Source of the DNA: Evansella tamaricis
GTDB lineage: Bacteria > Bacillota > Bacilli > Bacillales > Salisediminibacteriaceae
Reading direction: 5' to 3'
NCBI RefSeq assembly: GCF_019042215.1
Contig: NZ_JAHQCS010000131.1
Coordinates: forward strand, 1 to 64,000
Length of the DNA stretch: 64,000 nucleotides
Shown here: positions 36,915-46,721 of the stretch, piece by piece
How positions within the stretch are numbered: the stretch's first letter is position 1
How the letters are laid out: the number at the start of each line of letters is the position of its first letter
Program-made: the position numbers and the translations under genes
Notes under the pieces: model-generated
Told to the model about the DNA's origin: nothing
The model's input: the letters and a program-made list of their open reading frames with translations, nothing else
The model's database searches: none

Positions 36915-38426
36915 ATGTTAAAACGTTTACAAATTTTTATTTTTCTTACATTTATCGGGGCTATTTTATACCTTACAAATGAGTATTATGAAAATTGGAT
37001 AGTTGGCGGATTCAGTATTATTTTTTCTTTGTCTGCCTTTTTTATTGCAGTAGTAATATTCTTTGAGAACCGGAACCCAACGAAAACCGTTACATGGTTA
37101 ATGGTCCTTGGTATGTTTCCCATTGTTGGATTTTTCTTTTACTTGATGTTCGGTCAAAATTACCGGAAGCGAAAATCATTTTCAAAAAAAGCAATTGAGG
37201 ATGAACAGGCTTTTCATCAAATTGAGGGAAATAGACCACTTGATGAGTCAAAGATTAGTGAAATGGCAGATCATCAGCAAAAGTTATTCCGTTTAGCGCA
37301 TAAATTGGCAAATAATCCCATTTCCTTTCAAACAGATACGAAAGTTTTGACGGACGGTAAAGAAACTTTCACCTATATAAAACAAGCGTTAAAACAGGCA
37401 GTCGATCATATTCATATGGAGTACTATATCGTAAGGGATGATCAGTTAGGCCATGAAATAAAAGATATCTTGATTGACAAAGCAAAGGAAGGCGTAACTG
37501 TCCGCTTTTTGTATGATGCCGTAGGGTGCTGGAAACTTGGAAAGGACTACATTGATGAACTGTTAGCAGAAGGTGTTCAAATGGTACCTTTTTCACCGGT
37601 AAGAATTCCAATATTCAATAATAAAATAAACTATCGAAACCACAGAAAAATAATAGTGGTGGACACGAAATATGCTTTTATTGGCGGTTTAAATATCGGC
37701 GATGAATACTTAGGAAAGAATAGGTATTTCGGGCATTGGCGTGACACCCACCTGTTTGTGGAAGGGGAAGCCATTCGAAGTCTACAGCTTTTATTCCTTC
37801 GAGACTGGTTTTATGCCACTGGGGAAACCGCATTAAAACCAAGTTACTTATCTCCTAACTTACCTGAAAAAAAAGATGTGGGCGGGGTTCAAATGATATC
37901 CAGTGGACCAGATACCCGTTGGGAAGTAATTAAGAAGTTGTTTTTTACAATGATTACTTCCGCAAAGCGTTCCATTTGGATTGCATCCCCGTATTTCGTT
38001 CCTGATGATGATATGTTAAGTGCCATAAAGATTGCTGCTCTAAGTGGAATAGATGTACGTATTCTTGTTCCAAGCCGTCCTGATAAACGAATTGTATTTT
38101 ATGCTTCAAGGTCTTACTTTCCAGAATTGTTGGACGCGGGAGTAAAAATTTATGAGTATCATCGGGGATTCATGCACAGCAAAATAATTATTGTTGATCA
38201 TGAAATAGCTTCTATCGGCACTGCAAATATGGATATGAGGAGTTTTCACTTGAATTTTGAAGTAAACGCATTTTTGTATCAAACGCGAAGTGTGGAATCA
38301 CTTGTCAGTGATTTTATTTATGATATGGAGCATTCTACCATCATACGTTATGAAGTATTTAAAAAGCGATCTTATGCTCATAAACTGATTGAATCCACTT
38401 CCAGGTTATTGTCACCGCTCCTTTAA
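36915..38426 (+). CDS. cls: Cardiolipin synthase
   Basis: A 503-residue phospholipase D-family enzyme with two N-terminal membrane helices and two HKD motifs, NHRKIIVVD (about residue 240) and HSKIIIVDHE (about 420). It joins two phosphatidylglycerols to make cardiolipin. CAAAGGAG precedes the ATG. It is inserted between mecA and coiA, as in several Bacillus relatives. Confidence 0.95.
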   Translation: MLKRLQIFIFLTFIGAILYLTNEYYENWIVGGFSIIFSLSAFFIAVVIFFENRNPTKTVTWLMVLGMFPIVGFFFYLMFGQNYRKRKSFSKKAIEDEQAFHQIEGNRPLDESKISEMADHQQKLFRLAHKLANNPISFQTDTKVLTDGKETFTYIKQALKQAVDHIHMEYYIVRDDQLGHEIKDILIDKAKEGVTVRFLYDAVGCWKLGKDYIDELLAEGVQMVPFSPVRIPIFNNKINYRNHRKIIVVDTKYAFIGGLNIGDEYLGKNRYFGHWRDTHLFVEGEAIRSLQLLFLRDWFYATGETALKPSYLSPNLPEKKDVGGVQMISSGPDTRWEVIKKLFFTMITSAKRSIWIASPYFVPDDDMLSAIKIAALSGIDVRILVPSRPDKRIVFYASRSYFPELLDAGVKIYEYHRGFMHSKIIIVDHEIASIGTANMDMRSFHLNFEVNAFLYQTRSVESLVSDFIYDMEHSTIIRYEVFKKRSYAHKLIESTSRLLSPLL

Positions 38427-38530
38427 GCCCTTTTATCAGAAGGGCTTTATTCCCTCCTTCTTGATCCCATAAGCCAATATTAAAATGATAGTAGGGTTTC
38501 TTTTATAACATTTTGAAAGGAGTAAGGAAA

Positions 38531-39757
38531 ATGTTTACTGCAAAACGTCAAAACGGAACAATGATTACCCTGTTTGGAGTTAATAAGGGAAGGGAGGAGC
38601 TAGAAGCGGAAAAACAAAAAACGAAATATTTTTGTCCAAAGTGTGGTGAAAGAGTAATATTAAAACTTGGTCACTATCAAGCGTGGCATTTTGCACATCT
38701 TTCAGAAAGTGATTGCAGTCTGGCAGAGAAAAAAGGAGAGACCGAAGACCATGCAAAAGGAAAAAGGCTGATTGTCAACTGGTTAAACATGCACGGGTAT
38801 GATCCGAAAACAGAATATTATATAAAGGAGATTAGACAGAGAGCGGATATTTTTGTAACAATCAACGATCAATCCTATGTTTTTGAAATTCAACGATCAG
38901 CAATTCCCTTTGAGATTCTGAATAAACGCCGAGAGGAATATGAAAAGATAGGCATTCATCAAATTTGGATTGGATTATCCTCAGTATTACAGCGGAGAAG
39001 AAATAAATATGAAATTTCCTCTACTCTGCTGGATCAGATGCTGATCCGTTTTACCCCCACTGATCAAACGGAAGCAATTTATTTAGATGTAAAAAAAGAA
39101 GAATGGATCATGTTAACACATTATTTATATATTAGCTCACAAAGACTTATGGCTTTTCCATTTAGTCTTCCCCCTACTTATTCACCTATTGACCTCATCG
39201 ATAGTACACCATCATCTTCTATAAAACCAAATTCATTTTACTATGATATTTTTTTCAGTACATGGCTCAAGGAAACAAGAAAAAAGCGCCAAAAAGTGTT
39301 CTTATCTATGAATCCGGTGGAACGGAAAATGCTTAGAATATTTCAAGCATTTCAGTTAAATTTAAACTATTTTCCTGCACTGGGTTGTCTTCCCTTAAGG
39401 AGGAACTTATATTTTCTTACACCGCCACAATGGTGGCAAACATGGATTATCATGACAATAATTAACGGAAACCCCATTTATCATCACTTACAACTTTCTT
39501 CCATTGTAAATTCCATTTCCCAAAAAAGCTCCTCCTTTTTTCAAATGAAAAAACTTCCACGGCACCCAAAAGATCTTCTTCGTGAAGTGATAGGAGAGTA
39601 CTTTGATTGTCTCTGTTTATTTCATGTTTTAGAAAAAAAGTTTAATGGAGTGTATTGTATTAAGAATCATATTCATATTAATAAACAGTTGGATACACTA
39701 TGTATGGATGATCTTTATGTACAAAGTGTCATAAAGGAGGCTTGGGAAAAACAGTAA
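38531..39757 (+). CDS. coiA: Competence protein CoiA
   Basis: A 408-residue protein with an N-terminal zinc-ribbon-like CPKCGERV and HFAHLS segment, then a restriction-nuclease-like core (EDHAKGKRL, ADIFVTINDQSYVFEIQ) whose D-ExQ pattern fits the CoiA nuclease domain. CoiA acts on incoming DNA during transformation. ATG 38531 follows AAAGGAG. The C-terminal half is variable, as in the family. Confidence 0.9.
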   Translation: MFTAKRQNGTMITLFGVNKGREELEAEKQKTKYFCPKCGERVILKLGHYQAWHFAHLSESDCSLAEKKGETEDHAKGKRLIVNWLNMHGYDPKTEYYIKEIRQRADIFVTINDQSYVFEIQRSAIPFEILNKRREEYEKIGIHQIWIGLSSVLQRRRNKYEISSTLLDQMLIRFTPTDQTEAIYLDVKKEEWIMLTHYLYISSQRLMAFPFSLPPTYSPIDLIDSTPSSSIKPNSFYYDIFFSTWLKETRKKRQKVFLSMNPVERKMLRIFQAFQLNLNYFPALGCLPLRRNLYFLTPPQWWQTWIIMTIINGNPIYHHLQLSSIVNSISQKSSSFFQMKKLPRHPKDLLREVIGEYFDCLCLFHVLEKKFNGVYCIKNHIHINKQLDTLCMDDLYVQSVIKEAWEKQ

Positions 39758-39837
39758 GAAGGAGAGTATATTAGTTTACCTAGATGGAATACAAGTGGTA
39801 AAATTATAAACTAACCTACAAAAATGGAGGTGCCAAA

Positions 39838-41649
39838 ATGGCAGGGTCAACACAAACATTACCGAAAAGAAATGAAGTTCCAAAGGAATTGACTTGGGAT
39901 CTAGAAGATATTTATGCCACAGACGAGGAGTGGGATATAGAATTTAATGAAGTAAAAGAAATGTTTCCGAAGTTAAAAGAGTTCAAAGGGGAACTTGGTA
40001 AATCCGGAGATAAATTGTATGAAGCGCTACAATACCAAAATGAAATATCAAAGAAACTCAGTAAACTTTATACATATGCACATATGCGCTATGACCAAGA
40101 TACAACGAACTCTTTTTATCAAGGGTTGAATGATCGTGCAAGCCAACTAGTTTCTCAAGTTTCCAATGCAGCATCATTTATGACACCGGAATTACTTGCG
40201 GTACCTGAGGAAAAAATAAATCAATTCCTTGAGGACACACCTGATCTACAATTATATAAGCATATATTAGAACAACTTAATCATCAACGACCACATGTTC
40301 TCACAGAAAGGGAAGAATCTATTTTAGCACAAGTAAGTGAAGTGACTGATTCTTCTACAAATACATTCGGAATGTTAAACAATGCAGACATGAAGTTTCC
40401 AGAAGTGAAGGATGAGGAAGGAAACGAAATTGAAATTACTCATGGCCGCTACATCCGTTTTCTTGAGAGTGATGATCCAAAGGTCCGTCGTGATGCGTTT
40501 AAGGCAGTTTATGAAACGTATGGGAAATTTAAAAATACTTTTTCAAGCACCCTTGGTGGAAATGTGAAAAAAAACATTTTTAATGCGAATGTCCGCAATT
40601 ATGATTCTGCACGTCAGGCCGCACTAAGCAAAAATCACATTCCGGAAGTCGTGTATGACCAATTGGTATCAACAGTCAACGATCACTTACATTTGCTCCA
40701 CCGTTATGTGAAACTAAGGAAAAAAGTTCTAGGACTCGATGAGCTTCACATGTATGACTTATATACGCCACTTGTAAAGGAAGTGGATATGAAAGTAACG
40801 TACAATGATGCAAAGGATCTGGTGAAAAATGGAGTAAAGCCTCTAGGGGATGAGTACGTTTCTATTATTCAAGAGGGTTTAGAAAATCGTTGGGTAGATG
40901 TAGAAGAAAATGTTGGGAAGCGTAGCGGAGCTTATTCTTCTGGTGCATATGGAACGAGACCATATATTCTAATGAATTGGCAGGATAACGTAAACAATTT
41001 ATTTACCCTTGCTCATGAGTTTGGTCACTCAGTTCATAGTTACTATACGAGGAAAACACAACCATATCCTTATGCAAATTACTCTATCTTCGTAGCTGAG
41101 GTTGCATCGACATGTAATGAGGCATTGTTGAATGACTATATGCTTAAAACAACGGAAGATAAACAGGAGAGATTGTATTTATTAAATCACTTCCTAGAAG
41201 GTTTCCGAGGTACGGTATTCCGTCAAACTATGTTCGCAGAGTTTGAACAACTTATACACGAAAAAGCTGCAGCAGGAGAACCCCTTACAGCAGATCGTTT
41301 AAGTGAGTTATATTATGAATTAAACAAAAAGTATTTTGGAGAAGATATTGTTGTGGATGAGGAGATTGCATTAGAATGGGCAAGAATCCCACACTTTTAC
41401 TATAATTTTTATGTCTATCAATACGCAACTGGGTACAGTGCGGCTACTGCTCTTGCAAAACAGATATTAGAAGAAGGTAAGCCTGCTGTTGATCGATACT
41501 TGGAATTCTTAAAGGCCGGTAGTTCCGACTACCCGATTAATGTGCTAAAGAAGGCTGGAGTGGATATGACTTCACCAGAACCAATTAAGCAGGCCCTTTC
41601 TGTTTTTGAGGAAACACTAACGGAATTAGAATCATTATTAACAGAATAA
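39838..41649 (+). CDS. pepF: Oligoendopeptidase F
   Basis: A 603-residue M3-family metallopeptidase. The zinc motif is HEFGH (AHEFGHSVHSYY, near residue 387), with a downstream Glu in ISIFVAEVAST. It is cytoplasmic and degrades peptides of about 7-17 residues. GGAGGTG precedes the ATG. It lies downstream of coiA, as in B. subtilis. Confidence 0.96.
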   Translation: MAGSTQTLPKRNEVPKELTWDLEDIYATDEEWDIEFNEVKEMFPKLKEFKGELGKSGDKLYEALQYQNEISKKLSKLYTYAHMRYDQDTTNSFYQGLNDRASQLVSQVSNAASFMTPELLAVPEEKINQFLEDTPDLQLYKHILEQLNHQRPHVLTEREESILAQVSEVTDSSTNTFGMLNNADMKFPEVKDEEGNEIEITHGRYIRFLESDDPKVRRDAFKAVYETYGKFKNTFSSTLGGNVKKNIFNANVRNYDSARQAALSKNHIPEVVYDQLVSTVNDHLHLLHRYVKLRKKVLGLDELHMYDLYTPLVKEVDMKVTYNDAKDLVKNGVKPLGDEYVSIIQEGLENRWVDVEENVGKRSGAYSSGAYGTRPYILMNWQDNVNNLFTLAHEFGHSVHSYYTRKTQPYPYANYSIFVAEVASTCNEALLNDYMLKTTEDKQERLYLLNHFLEGFRGTVFRQTMFAEFEQLIHEKAAAGEPLTADRLSELYYELNKKYFGEDIVVDEEIALEWARIPHFYYNFYVYQYATGYSAATALAKQILEEGKPAVDRYLEFLKAGSSDYPINVLKKAGVDMTSPEPIKQALSVFEETLTELESLLTE

Positions 41650-41722
41650 ATACGTTGGGAGCATCATTTGGGTCAGGTTGATCCATTGGTGCTCTATTTA
41701 TAGGGATCAACTTCATTAGGAG

Positions 41723-41908
41723 TTATCTCCTCGTAGACTTAAATCCCCTAAAACGATGACGATCATTGATGAGGTGAACAGATAGAACAATAAATAAGAA
41801 CAAAAGAGGAATTGCAACTAGTTTTGGGAATATATTCAATAGACTTAATACTACCAAAAAGAAGCTGATGAGAATTCCTATAGCATTAATGATAAGGATA
41901 AAAGTCAT
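41723..41908 (-). CDS. Small two-TM membrane protein
   Basis: A 61-residue hydrophobic protein with two helices and a basic tail (NDRHRFRGFKSTRR). ATG 41908 has AGGAGG upstream, a good site. It is convergent with pepF and divergent from RoxS. No family is recognised. Confidence 0.65.
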   Translation of the reverse strand: MTFILIINAIGILISFFLVVLSLLNIFPKLVAIPLLFLFIVLSVHLINDRHRFRGFKSTRR

Positions 41909-42001
41909 GACTGCCTCCTCCTTCTTTCAATTGCTTTTTCTACTAAATGTTTATGCAAGTACACAGCAAAATAGACAAGGAGGTTGTTTTGTGTGTCATT
42001 T

Positions 42002-42020
42002 TTGTGAAATGATTCACGAA
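42002..42020. promoter_or_regulatory. Rex-like box upstream of RoxS
   Basis: TTGTGAAATGATTCACGAA matches the Rex consensus TTGTGAA-N4-TTCACAA with one change. Rex represses roxS in B. subtilis when NADH is low. A TACATT -10 at 42048-42053 is compatible with a start near 42059. Confidence 0.65.
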
Positions 42021-42058
42021 TGCATTGTATAAAATAAACTATTTTGTTACATTTGTGT

Positions 42059-42186
42059 TGTGAAGGGAATCACATAACTCCCCCTTAGCTTATGTGAAGG
42101 TCGTCAAACCCCTGACGAAAACCCTTTTAATAAACTTGACAATGTTCCAATGAAAAAAATCAGGTTACCCCACCTGATTTTTTTCG
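42059..42186 (+). ncRNA. roxS: RoxS (RsaE) small regulatory RNA
   Basis: The 5-prime part has AATCACATAACTCCCCCTT, matching the conserved AUCACAUAAC...CCCCUU core I recall from RsaE/RoxS. Further C-rich sites lie in a hairpin loop TCGTCA-AACCCC-TGACGA (42101-42116) and in the terminator loop TACCCC, within stem AAATCAGGT/ACCTGATTT (42157-42180). The position next to pepF and yjbH also agrees with the family. RoxS/RsaE pairs with ribosome-binding sites of central metabolism and oxidoreduction mRNAs. The exact 5-prime end is inferred. Confidence 0.82.
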
Positions 42187-42331
42187 TTTTGGAGGTGTGG
42201 GACAAAGAATTGGAATAGAAGTGTGGACAGACAAATATTGATGCAATAGAAAAACAAAACGGGAAATAAAACAAAAACTGCCCCAAAATCGCTCATTCGA
42301 TTTACCGGGACAGTAATTCCATTGTCATTAT

Positions 42332-43252
42332 CTAATCTAAGTAACGGTATAATGTACCGGTTTTGACAGACACTTTTTCGACCATCTTCTTAATTTGAAG
42401 TTTTTTCATTTCCTTTTCCACTTCATCCAGAGACCAATCAAATACAACGCTAATTTCCTTTGCTGCTACAACAGAATAAAATTTCAAGAAAGCATCTAAT
42501 GGCAGTGGTGGACATTTTTCCATCGTTTTTCCAATCATATCTTCCATAATCTCCACATACACCCCATAGTCATACAGACCAGTAACCTTCAATCCAGGCT
42601 CTTCCACATCATCATTAAAAAATACTAATGTAGGAACAGATGTAACGTCCATTTCTTTTGTGGTTTTCACATCTGACTGAAATGCTTTAGTAGCACTTTG
42701 TGAATGAATGTCTTTTTTAAATTCTTCCACATCCATTCCATTTACCTTTCCAGCGCATTCAATTAAAACATTATTGGAAGCGATGTTCTGTTTATGCAGA
42801 AAAAGTGCTTCACGAAGTCGGCGTAAAAATTTGGATCCAATGGCTTTTCCCTGTAACTCAGCAGCTTTAATTCCAATGATTGCAGAGTATGGTGTGAAAG
42901 TATTTTCGTGCCAGACATCACCATCGCAAGGCATACCTGTTCGTGTGGCTATTTCATCGTAGGACTTTGCCAATTGTTTTAAACGTGCACCTTTAGTTGA
43001 CCCACAGGGCTGATTTAACGATTTCAATTCATTCCCTAACAATGTCTTTAAGGTGAAGTATGGAGAATATTCCATTTGTAATTTTTTTATAATAGGTTCC
43101 AGTGCCCAGCATTCAGGACATAGTGGATCAATGAACATATAAATCTCTATGGGTTTTTTACCCCGTTCAGGGAGGTAAAAAGATGATGGTTCCTCTGGGC
43201 AGCAAATACCTAATTCATCATAACAGACAAAATTACCTTCTTTTTGTGACAA
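42332..43252 (-). CDS. spxH: YjbH/SpxH, ClpXP adaptor for Spx
   Basis: A 306-residue DsbA/FrnE-like protein: EIYMFIDPLCPECWALEP carries the CxxC pair, and DVTSVPTLVFF the cis-proline. The N-terminus has an extra Cys pair (GICCPEE) in the zinc-binding region. It binds Spx and presents it to ClpXP. I chose TTG 43252 because AGAAGGAGGG lies 8 nt upstream; a frame from 43282 begins before that site. Confidence 0.93.
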   Translation of the reverse strand: MSQKEGNFVCYDELGICCPEEPSSFYLPERGKKPIEIYMFIDPLCPECWALEPIIKKLQMEYSPYFTLKTLLGNELKSLNQPCGSTKGARLKQLAKSYDEIATRTGMPCDGDVWHENTFTPYSAIIGIKAAELQGKAIGSKFLRRLREALFLHKQNIASNNVLIECAGKVNGMDVEEFKKDIHSQSATKAFQSDVKTTKEMDVTSVPTLVFFNDDVEEPGLKVTGLYDYGVYVEIMEDMIGKTMEKCPPLPLDAFLKFYSVVAAKEISVVFDWSLDEVEKEMKKLQIKKMVEKVSVKTGTLYRYLD

Positions 43253-43287
43253 TGGGTCATCCCTCCTTCTTACAGAGAGCAAGTCAA

Positions 43288-43671
43288 TTACTCTTTAGTA
43301 TTTATCATGTGTTGTGCTGTATGTGTTAGTCGATCATATAGGTAATCTTTTACGGCCTGATCCATTGACGTTTCACTGAGAGCAGTATCCATACAGGCTA
43401 ACCAAGCTTGAGCACGTTTTGGCGTAATTGGAAATGGCATATGCCTTGCCCGTAACATAGGGTGACCATGTTCCTCAGAGTACAATGGTGGTCCTCCAAG
43501 AAATTGGGTTAAAAATTGTTTTTGCTTTCTGGCTGTCTCTGTCAGGTCTTCTGGAAAAACGGGAGAAAGCTCTAGGTCATTGGAAACTAATTCATAAAAA
43601 CGGTCTACCAGTTCACTAAGTTTTTCTTCACCAATTATCTCAAAAGGTGTCATTTTATGATGGGAATCCAT
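43288..43671 (-). CDS. yjbI: Truncated hemoglobin, group II (YjbI)
   Basis: A 127-residue 2-on-2 globin with the proximal His in LRARHMPFPIT and the group II Trp in AQAWLACMD. In B. subtilis yjbI is co-transcribed with yjbH. It probably binds oxygen or NO. It lies 36 bp upstream of the spxH start, so the two form an operon. Confidence 0.94.
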   Translation of the reverse strand: MDSHHKMTPFEIIGEEKLSELVDRFYELVSNDLELSPVFPEDLTETARKQKQFLTQFLGGPPLYSEEHGHPMLRARHMPFPITPKRAQAWLACMDTALSETSMDQAVKDYLYDRLTHTAQHMINTKE

Positions 43672-43928
43672 AACTAGCTCCTTTTATTATCGTTTAAATT
43701 CCCGCAGGCTGGCGCTTTCTATTAGGGAGGGTACCCCTAATCCCTCATCCTTGAATCGTTTATGCTTTTCCTAATTATGCTTATTGTAGCAAGCATTAAC
43801 CTAGTCATCAACAAATGTGAACTATAATGTACTTTTACAACAGTAATAATGTTATTTAACAGCAAGATAATTTATGCGGATTTCAATTAAACTGTTTCGT
43901 TTAGTTTTTCCTGAAGTAAAAAATAAAA

Positions 43929-43952
43929 ACATCGCTCTAAAAAGAGCGATGT
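43929..43952. terminator. Terminator of the cwlQ operon
   Basis: Stem ACATCGCTCT/AGAGCGATGT with a four-base loop. The A-rich stretch to the left gives a U-run on the minus strand. Confidence 0.8.
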
Positions 43953-43956
43953 TCCG

Positions 43957-44559
43957 TTAAGCAAAAGAAGTCTCTGATATTTTTCGATAGGTAGCAAGTA
44001 CTTTTGGTACATAGTTTTGAGTTTCTTTAAAAGGTGGAATACCTCCATAACGATCTACATTTCCCGGTCCAGCATTATAAGCTGCAAGCGCTAAGGAAAT
44101 ATCTCCATTATACCGATCAATCATCGATTTTAAATATCGTGTTCCTCCATCGATATTTTGCTTCGGATCAAAACTGTCCATTACCCCTAACCCTTTAGCG
44201 GTGGCCGGCATTAATTGCATCAGACCTCTGGCCCCAGCGTGACTGACAACATCAGAACGGAATCCTGACTCATGTTGAATAACGGCATAAATTAATTCCT
44301 GGTCTACCCCGTGTTTTAGTGATGCCTCTTTAATAAGGGGGAGAAATGCTGCATCTCTTTCTGAATTACTCTTTAATTCCATTCCAGAATTTAATTGCTG
44401 TAATTTATTTTCGAAGGAAGCTATTTTTTCTTGAAGAAGATCTTGGAAATTGGATGCTAATGGATTGACTGAGGAAGAACGTAGTGTTTCTGATTGTTTT
44501 TCTCCCCATGCCCGTAAAACTTGCCATTGATAAAAATCATTTCCTCCATTGATTTTCAT
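43957..44559 (-). CDS. cwlQ: CwlQ (YjbJ), lytic transglycosylase
   Basis: A 200-residue SLT-domain protein: [22 protein letters not shown] holds the catalytic Glu, and [18 protein letters not shown] the conserved AYNAGxGxV motif. B. subtilis CwlQ has both muramidase and soluble transglycosylase activity on peptidoglycan. No signal peptide is evident, as in the B. subtilis protein. GGGGGA precedes the ATG. Confidence 0.92.
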   Translation of the reverse strand: MKINGGNDFYQWQVLRAWGEKQSETLRSSSVNPLASNFQDLLQEKIASFENKLQQLNSGMELKSNSERDAAFLPLIKEASLKHGVDQELIYAVIQHESGFRSDVVSHAGARGLMQLMPATAKGLGVMDSFDPKQNIDGGTRYLKSMIDRYNGDISLALAAYNAGPGNVDRYGGIPPFKETQNYVPKVLATYRKISETSFA

Positions 44560-44573
44560 TTCAGTTCCCCCAT

Positions 44574-45167
44574 CTATTTATGTTTGTGAATCTTATTTTT
44601 TTCCTCGAAAAATCGTTTAATCTTATTTGGAGTTTTTCTGAATGGAATACGGAACTCTGATAGAAGATTTTGAAATGCCAATTCTCCTGCTACTCTTTCT
44701 TTACACTCAAATTCCACTTCATAATCAACAACGTCAAAATAAGAACTCTTGTCCAATACAAGCAGACCTTCTGGTAACGATAATTCCGCGCGTTCTGTTG
44801 TTAACTCCCCTAAAAAGACAAAGGAAGGAGTATTTTTTTGAAGGAGGTTTTCAATCTGTATAAGAATATCCCCTGATGGAAGTATACCTTTTGTTACCGC
44901 TTGCTTGAATTCTGTTCGTGAACAGTTTTGATGGGTTTCCAATAACCCTTCTGGATGAGGTTCCTTTAATGTAATCGTATATTCATCATTTTTTTTCCGA
45001 ATTCGAAGGGCACTTTTGTTTTGTTTTAACTCCATTTGTAAAGTATCAAAATAATAATTTGTTTGTACTTTAAAATCATTTTGTTTGATATTGAAATGAT
45101 TTAATAAACCGTAATATTCATCAGAAATTAATAAATTTTTAAACTCAATTTCCACTTCTTGATTCAT
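44574..45167 (-). CDS. yjbK: YjbK, CYTH-domain phosphohydrolase
   Basis: A 197-residue CYTH protein: the ExExK-like start [10 protein letters not shown], then [21 protein letters not shown], and alternating charged strands of a triphosphate tunnel enzyme. B. subtilis YjbK belongs to the adenylate-cyclase/thiamine-triphosphatase-like CYTH family. It lies 15 bp from cwlQ in the same operon. Confidence 0.92.
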   Translation of the reverse strand: MNQEVEIEFKNLLISDEYYGLLNHFNIKQNDFKVQTNYYFDTLQMELKQNKSALRIRKKNDEYTITLKEPHPEGLLETHQNCSRTEFKQAVTKGILPSGDILIQIENLLQKNTPSFVFLGELTTERAELSLPEGLLVLDKSSYFDVVDYEVEFECKERVAGELAFQNLLSEFRIPFRKTPNKIKRFFEEKNKIHKHK

Positions 45168-45262
45168 TCCATCACCTTCGTTTTTTCATTAATAATCCTT
45201 AGTAATACAATACCATTTGTCGGCAAAAAATGACAAAGATTTTTGGGGATTAGTTTACATTT

Positions 45263-45560
45263 TTTAAAAGGTAAGAATTTATAAGTTTTTGCACCTTCGG
45301 AAGTGACAACTGAAGTCAAAGAGCGGACTTCTAGCTACTTCTTCGAATTCGCTGTCCAACGAGCGTTTACTCCAGTGGCAGCACGCGAGCGATGCTGCCC
45401 TTCGAATATGCTTCGAGTTACCTCGACGGACAAACGTCCTAATATCGGGCATGCCACAGGACGTGGCGCTTTGCCCGATGGACGGATATACTTCAGAGCG
45501 ATGCTTGTAGAGGAAGAGGCACTGTACTGCGCTCGTGACCATAGGCGCTTGCGCTTTTCA
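45263..45560. repeat. Mosaic intergenic repeat, copy D
   Basis: Modules in order: TAAAAGGTAAGAATTTATAA, CACCTTCGGAAGTGACAAC, GAGCGTTTACTCCAGTGGC, one GGACAAACGTCCTAATATCG unit with GGCATGCCACAGGACG, AGAGCGATGCTTGTAGAGGA, and TAGGCGCTTGCGCTTTTC. It separates the divergent yjbK and yjbL genes. Open frames through it are not genes. Confidence 0.85.
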
Positions 45561-45634
45561 TCGTAGTATTGGAAAAATTATGATACACTAAAAATGAAAA
45601 AATGAAAGTAGGCTAAACGGAGGGTTAATGGAAT

Positions 45635-46027
45635 ATGAATTCTTGGAACATAGAAAAAATTGAAACAAGGGATGAAGGTAATTTTGCCATTGTAAATGGA
45701 ACATCAGTGACTAATGATACGATAGAAAAGCTAACAGCTGGAGAACAAATTCTTGTGGATTCTGATCGCCAATCATTTGTTTACATACTAGAAGATGACA
45801 ATGGGTTTGCCCATTTACGCTTTCAAAAGAATGTTTGGAATAAAATCCAAGAACTTCGCTTGACAGACCAGCCGGTATATGTGGAATTTGCCGGTTCAGG
45901 GAAGGTTTCAAGACTAGAACTTACAAATTTTAAGGAAGAAATGAATACACTAATTGATAATATCCGTGGAAACAGTAATTATGGTGACGAGATGGTTCGT
46001 GCTGTTGAAGAAGTGTTTGTCTCCTGA
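45635..46027 (+). CDS. yjbL: YjbL, UPF0738 protein
   Basis: A 130-residue protein matching B. subtilis YjbL (UPF0738) in size and position. It is mixed alpha/beta and acidic, with no membrane segment. GGAGGG lies upstream of the ATG. The function is unknown. Confidence 0.85.
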   Translation: MNSWNIEKIETRDEGNFAIVNGTSVTNDTIEKLTAGEQILVDSDRQSFVYILEDDNGFAHLRFQKNVWNKIQELRLTDQPVYVEFAGSGKVSRLELTNFKEEMNTLIDNIRGNSNYGDEMVRAVEEVFVS

Positions 46028-46062
46028 TAGTATAGAACTTCGGTTTGGTGGTGATTTCCCTT

Positions 46063-46701
46063 ATGGATTGGGACACGATGCTTTCCCCGTATAAACAGGC
46101 AGTTGATGAACTGAAAATTAAATTAAGAGGAATTCGAGAACAATATCAATTAACGTCAAAACATACACCAATTGAATTTGTAACCGGACGAGTGAAGCCA
46201 ATTTCAAGTATCCTTCAAAAAGCAAAAAGAAAACATATCCCACTGGAAGACTTGGAAGAGAAAATGCAGGATTTGGCAGGGGTACGAGTGATGTGTCAAT
46301 TTGTCGGTGACATTGATACTGTCGTGGAATTAGTCCGTGCAAGAACAGATTTCGAAATTGTAGAAGAAAGGGACTATATTAAACATAAAAAGCGGAGCGG
46401 ATATAGATCCTATCACATTGTATTACGTTACCCGGTACAAATGATTGACGGGGGAGAAAAGCGTATTCTAGTGGAACTGCAGATTAGGACATTGGCGATG
46501 AATTTTTGGGCTACCATAGAACATTCCTTACAGTACAAATATGCAGGTAAGATCCCAAAAGAGGTAGAGCATCGGTTAGAACGGGCTGCGGAAGCTGCGT
46601 TTCGACTTGATGAAGAGATGTCCCAAATTCGGGGAGAAGTACAAGAAGCACAACAAATCATCTCCCAAAAACAACATGATACGATGCAAAGAAAAACATA
46701 A
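46063..46701 (+). CDS. yjbM: SasB/RelQ small alarmone synthetase (YjbM)
   Basis: A 212-residue single-domain (p)ppGpp synthetase. Motifs: [52 protein letters not shown] and [18 protein letters not shown]. It forms a tetramer in B. subtilis and raises alarmone levels under stress. ATG 46063 ([14 protein letters not shown]) fits the family; an in-frame GTG at 46045 is less likely. It is followed by nadF, with no gap. Confidence 0.94.
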   Translation: MDWDTMLSPYKQAVDELKIKLRGIREQYQLTSKHTPIEFVTGRVKPISSILQKAKRKHIPLEDLEEKMQDLAGVRVMCQFVGDIDTVVELVRARTDFEIVEERDYIKHKKRSGYRSYHIVLRYPVQMIDGGEKRILVELQIRTLAMNFWATIEHSLQYKYAGKIPKEVEHRLERAAEAAFRLDEEMSQIRGEVQEAQQIISQKQHDTMQRKT

Positions 46702-46721
46702 TGTGGAAAGGATTGCGAATC

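Noticed and set aside
42059-42074. TGTGA-AGGGAA-TCACA as an FNR operator
   Set aside because: It falls at the predicted 5-prime end of RoxS, where it forms the RNA hairpin. No promoter lies at the usual distance downstream.
42104-42286. 60-residue minus-strand frame
   Set aside because: It overlaps RoxS and its terminator, with no ribosome site.
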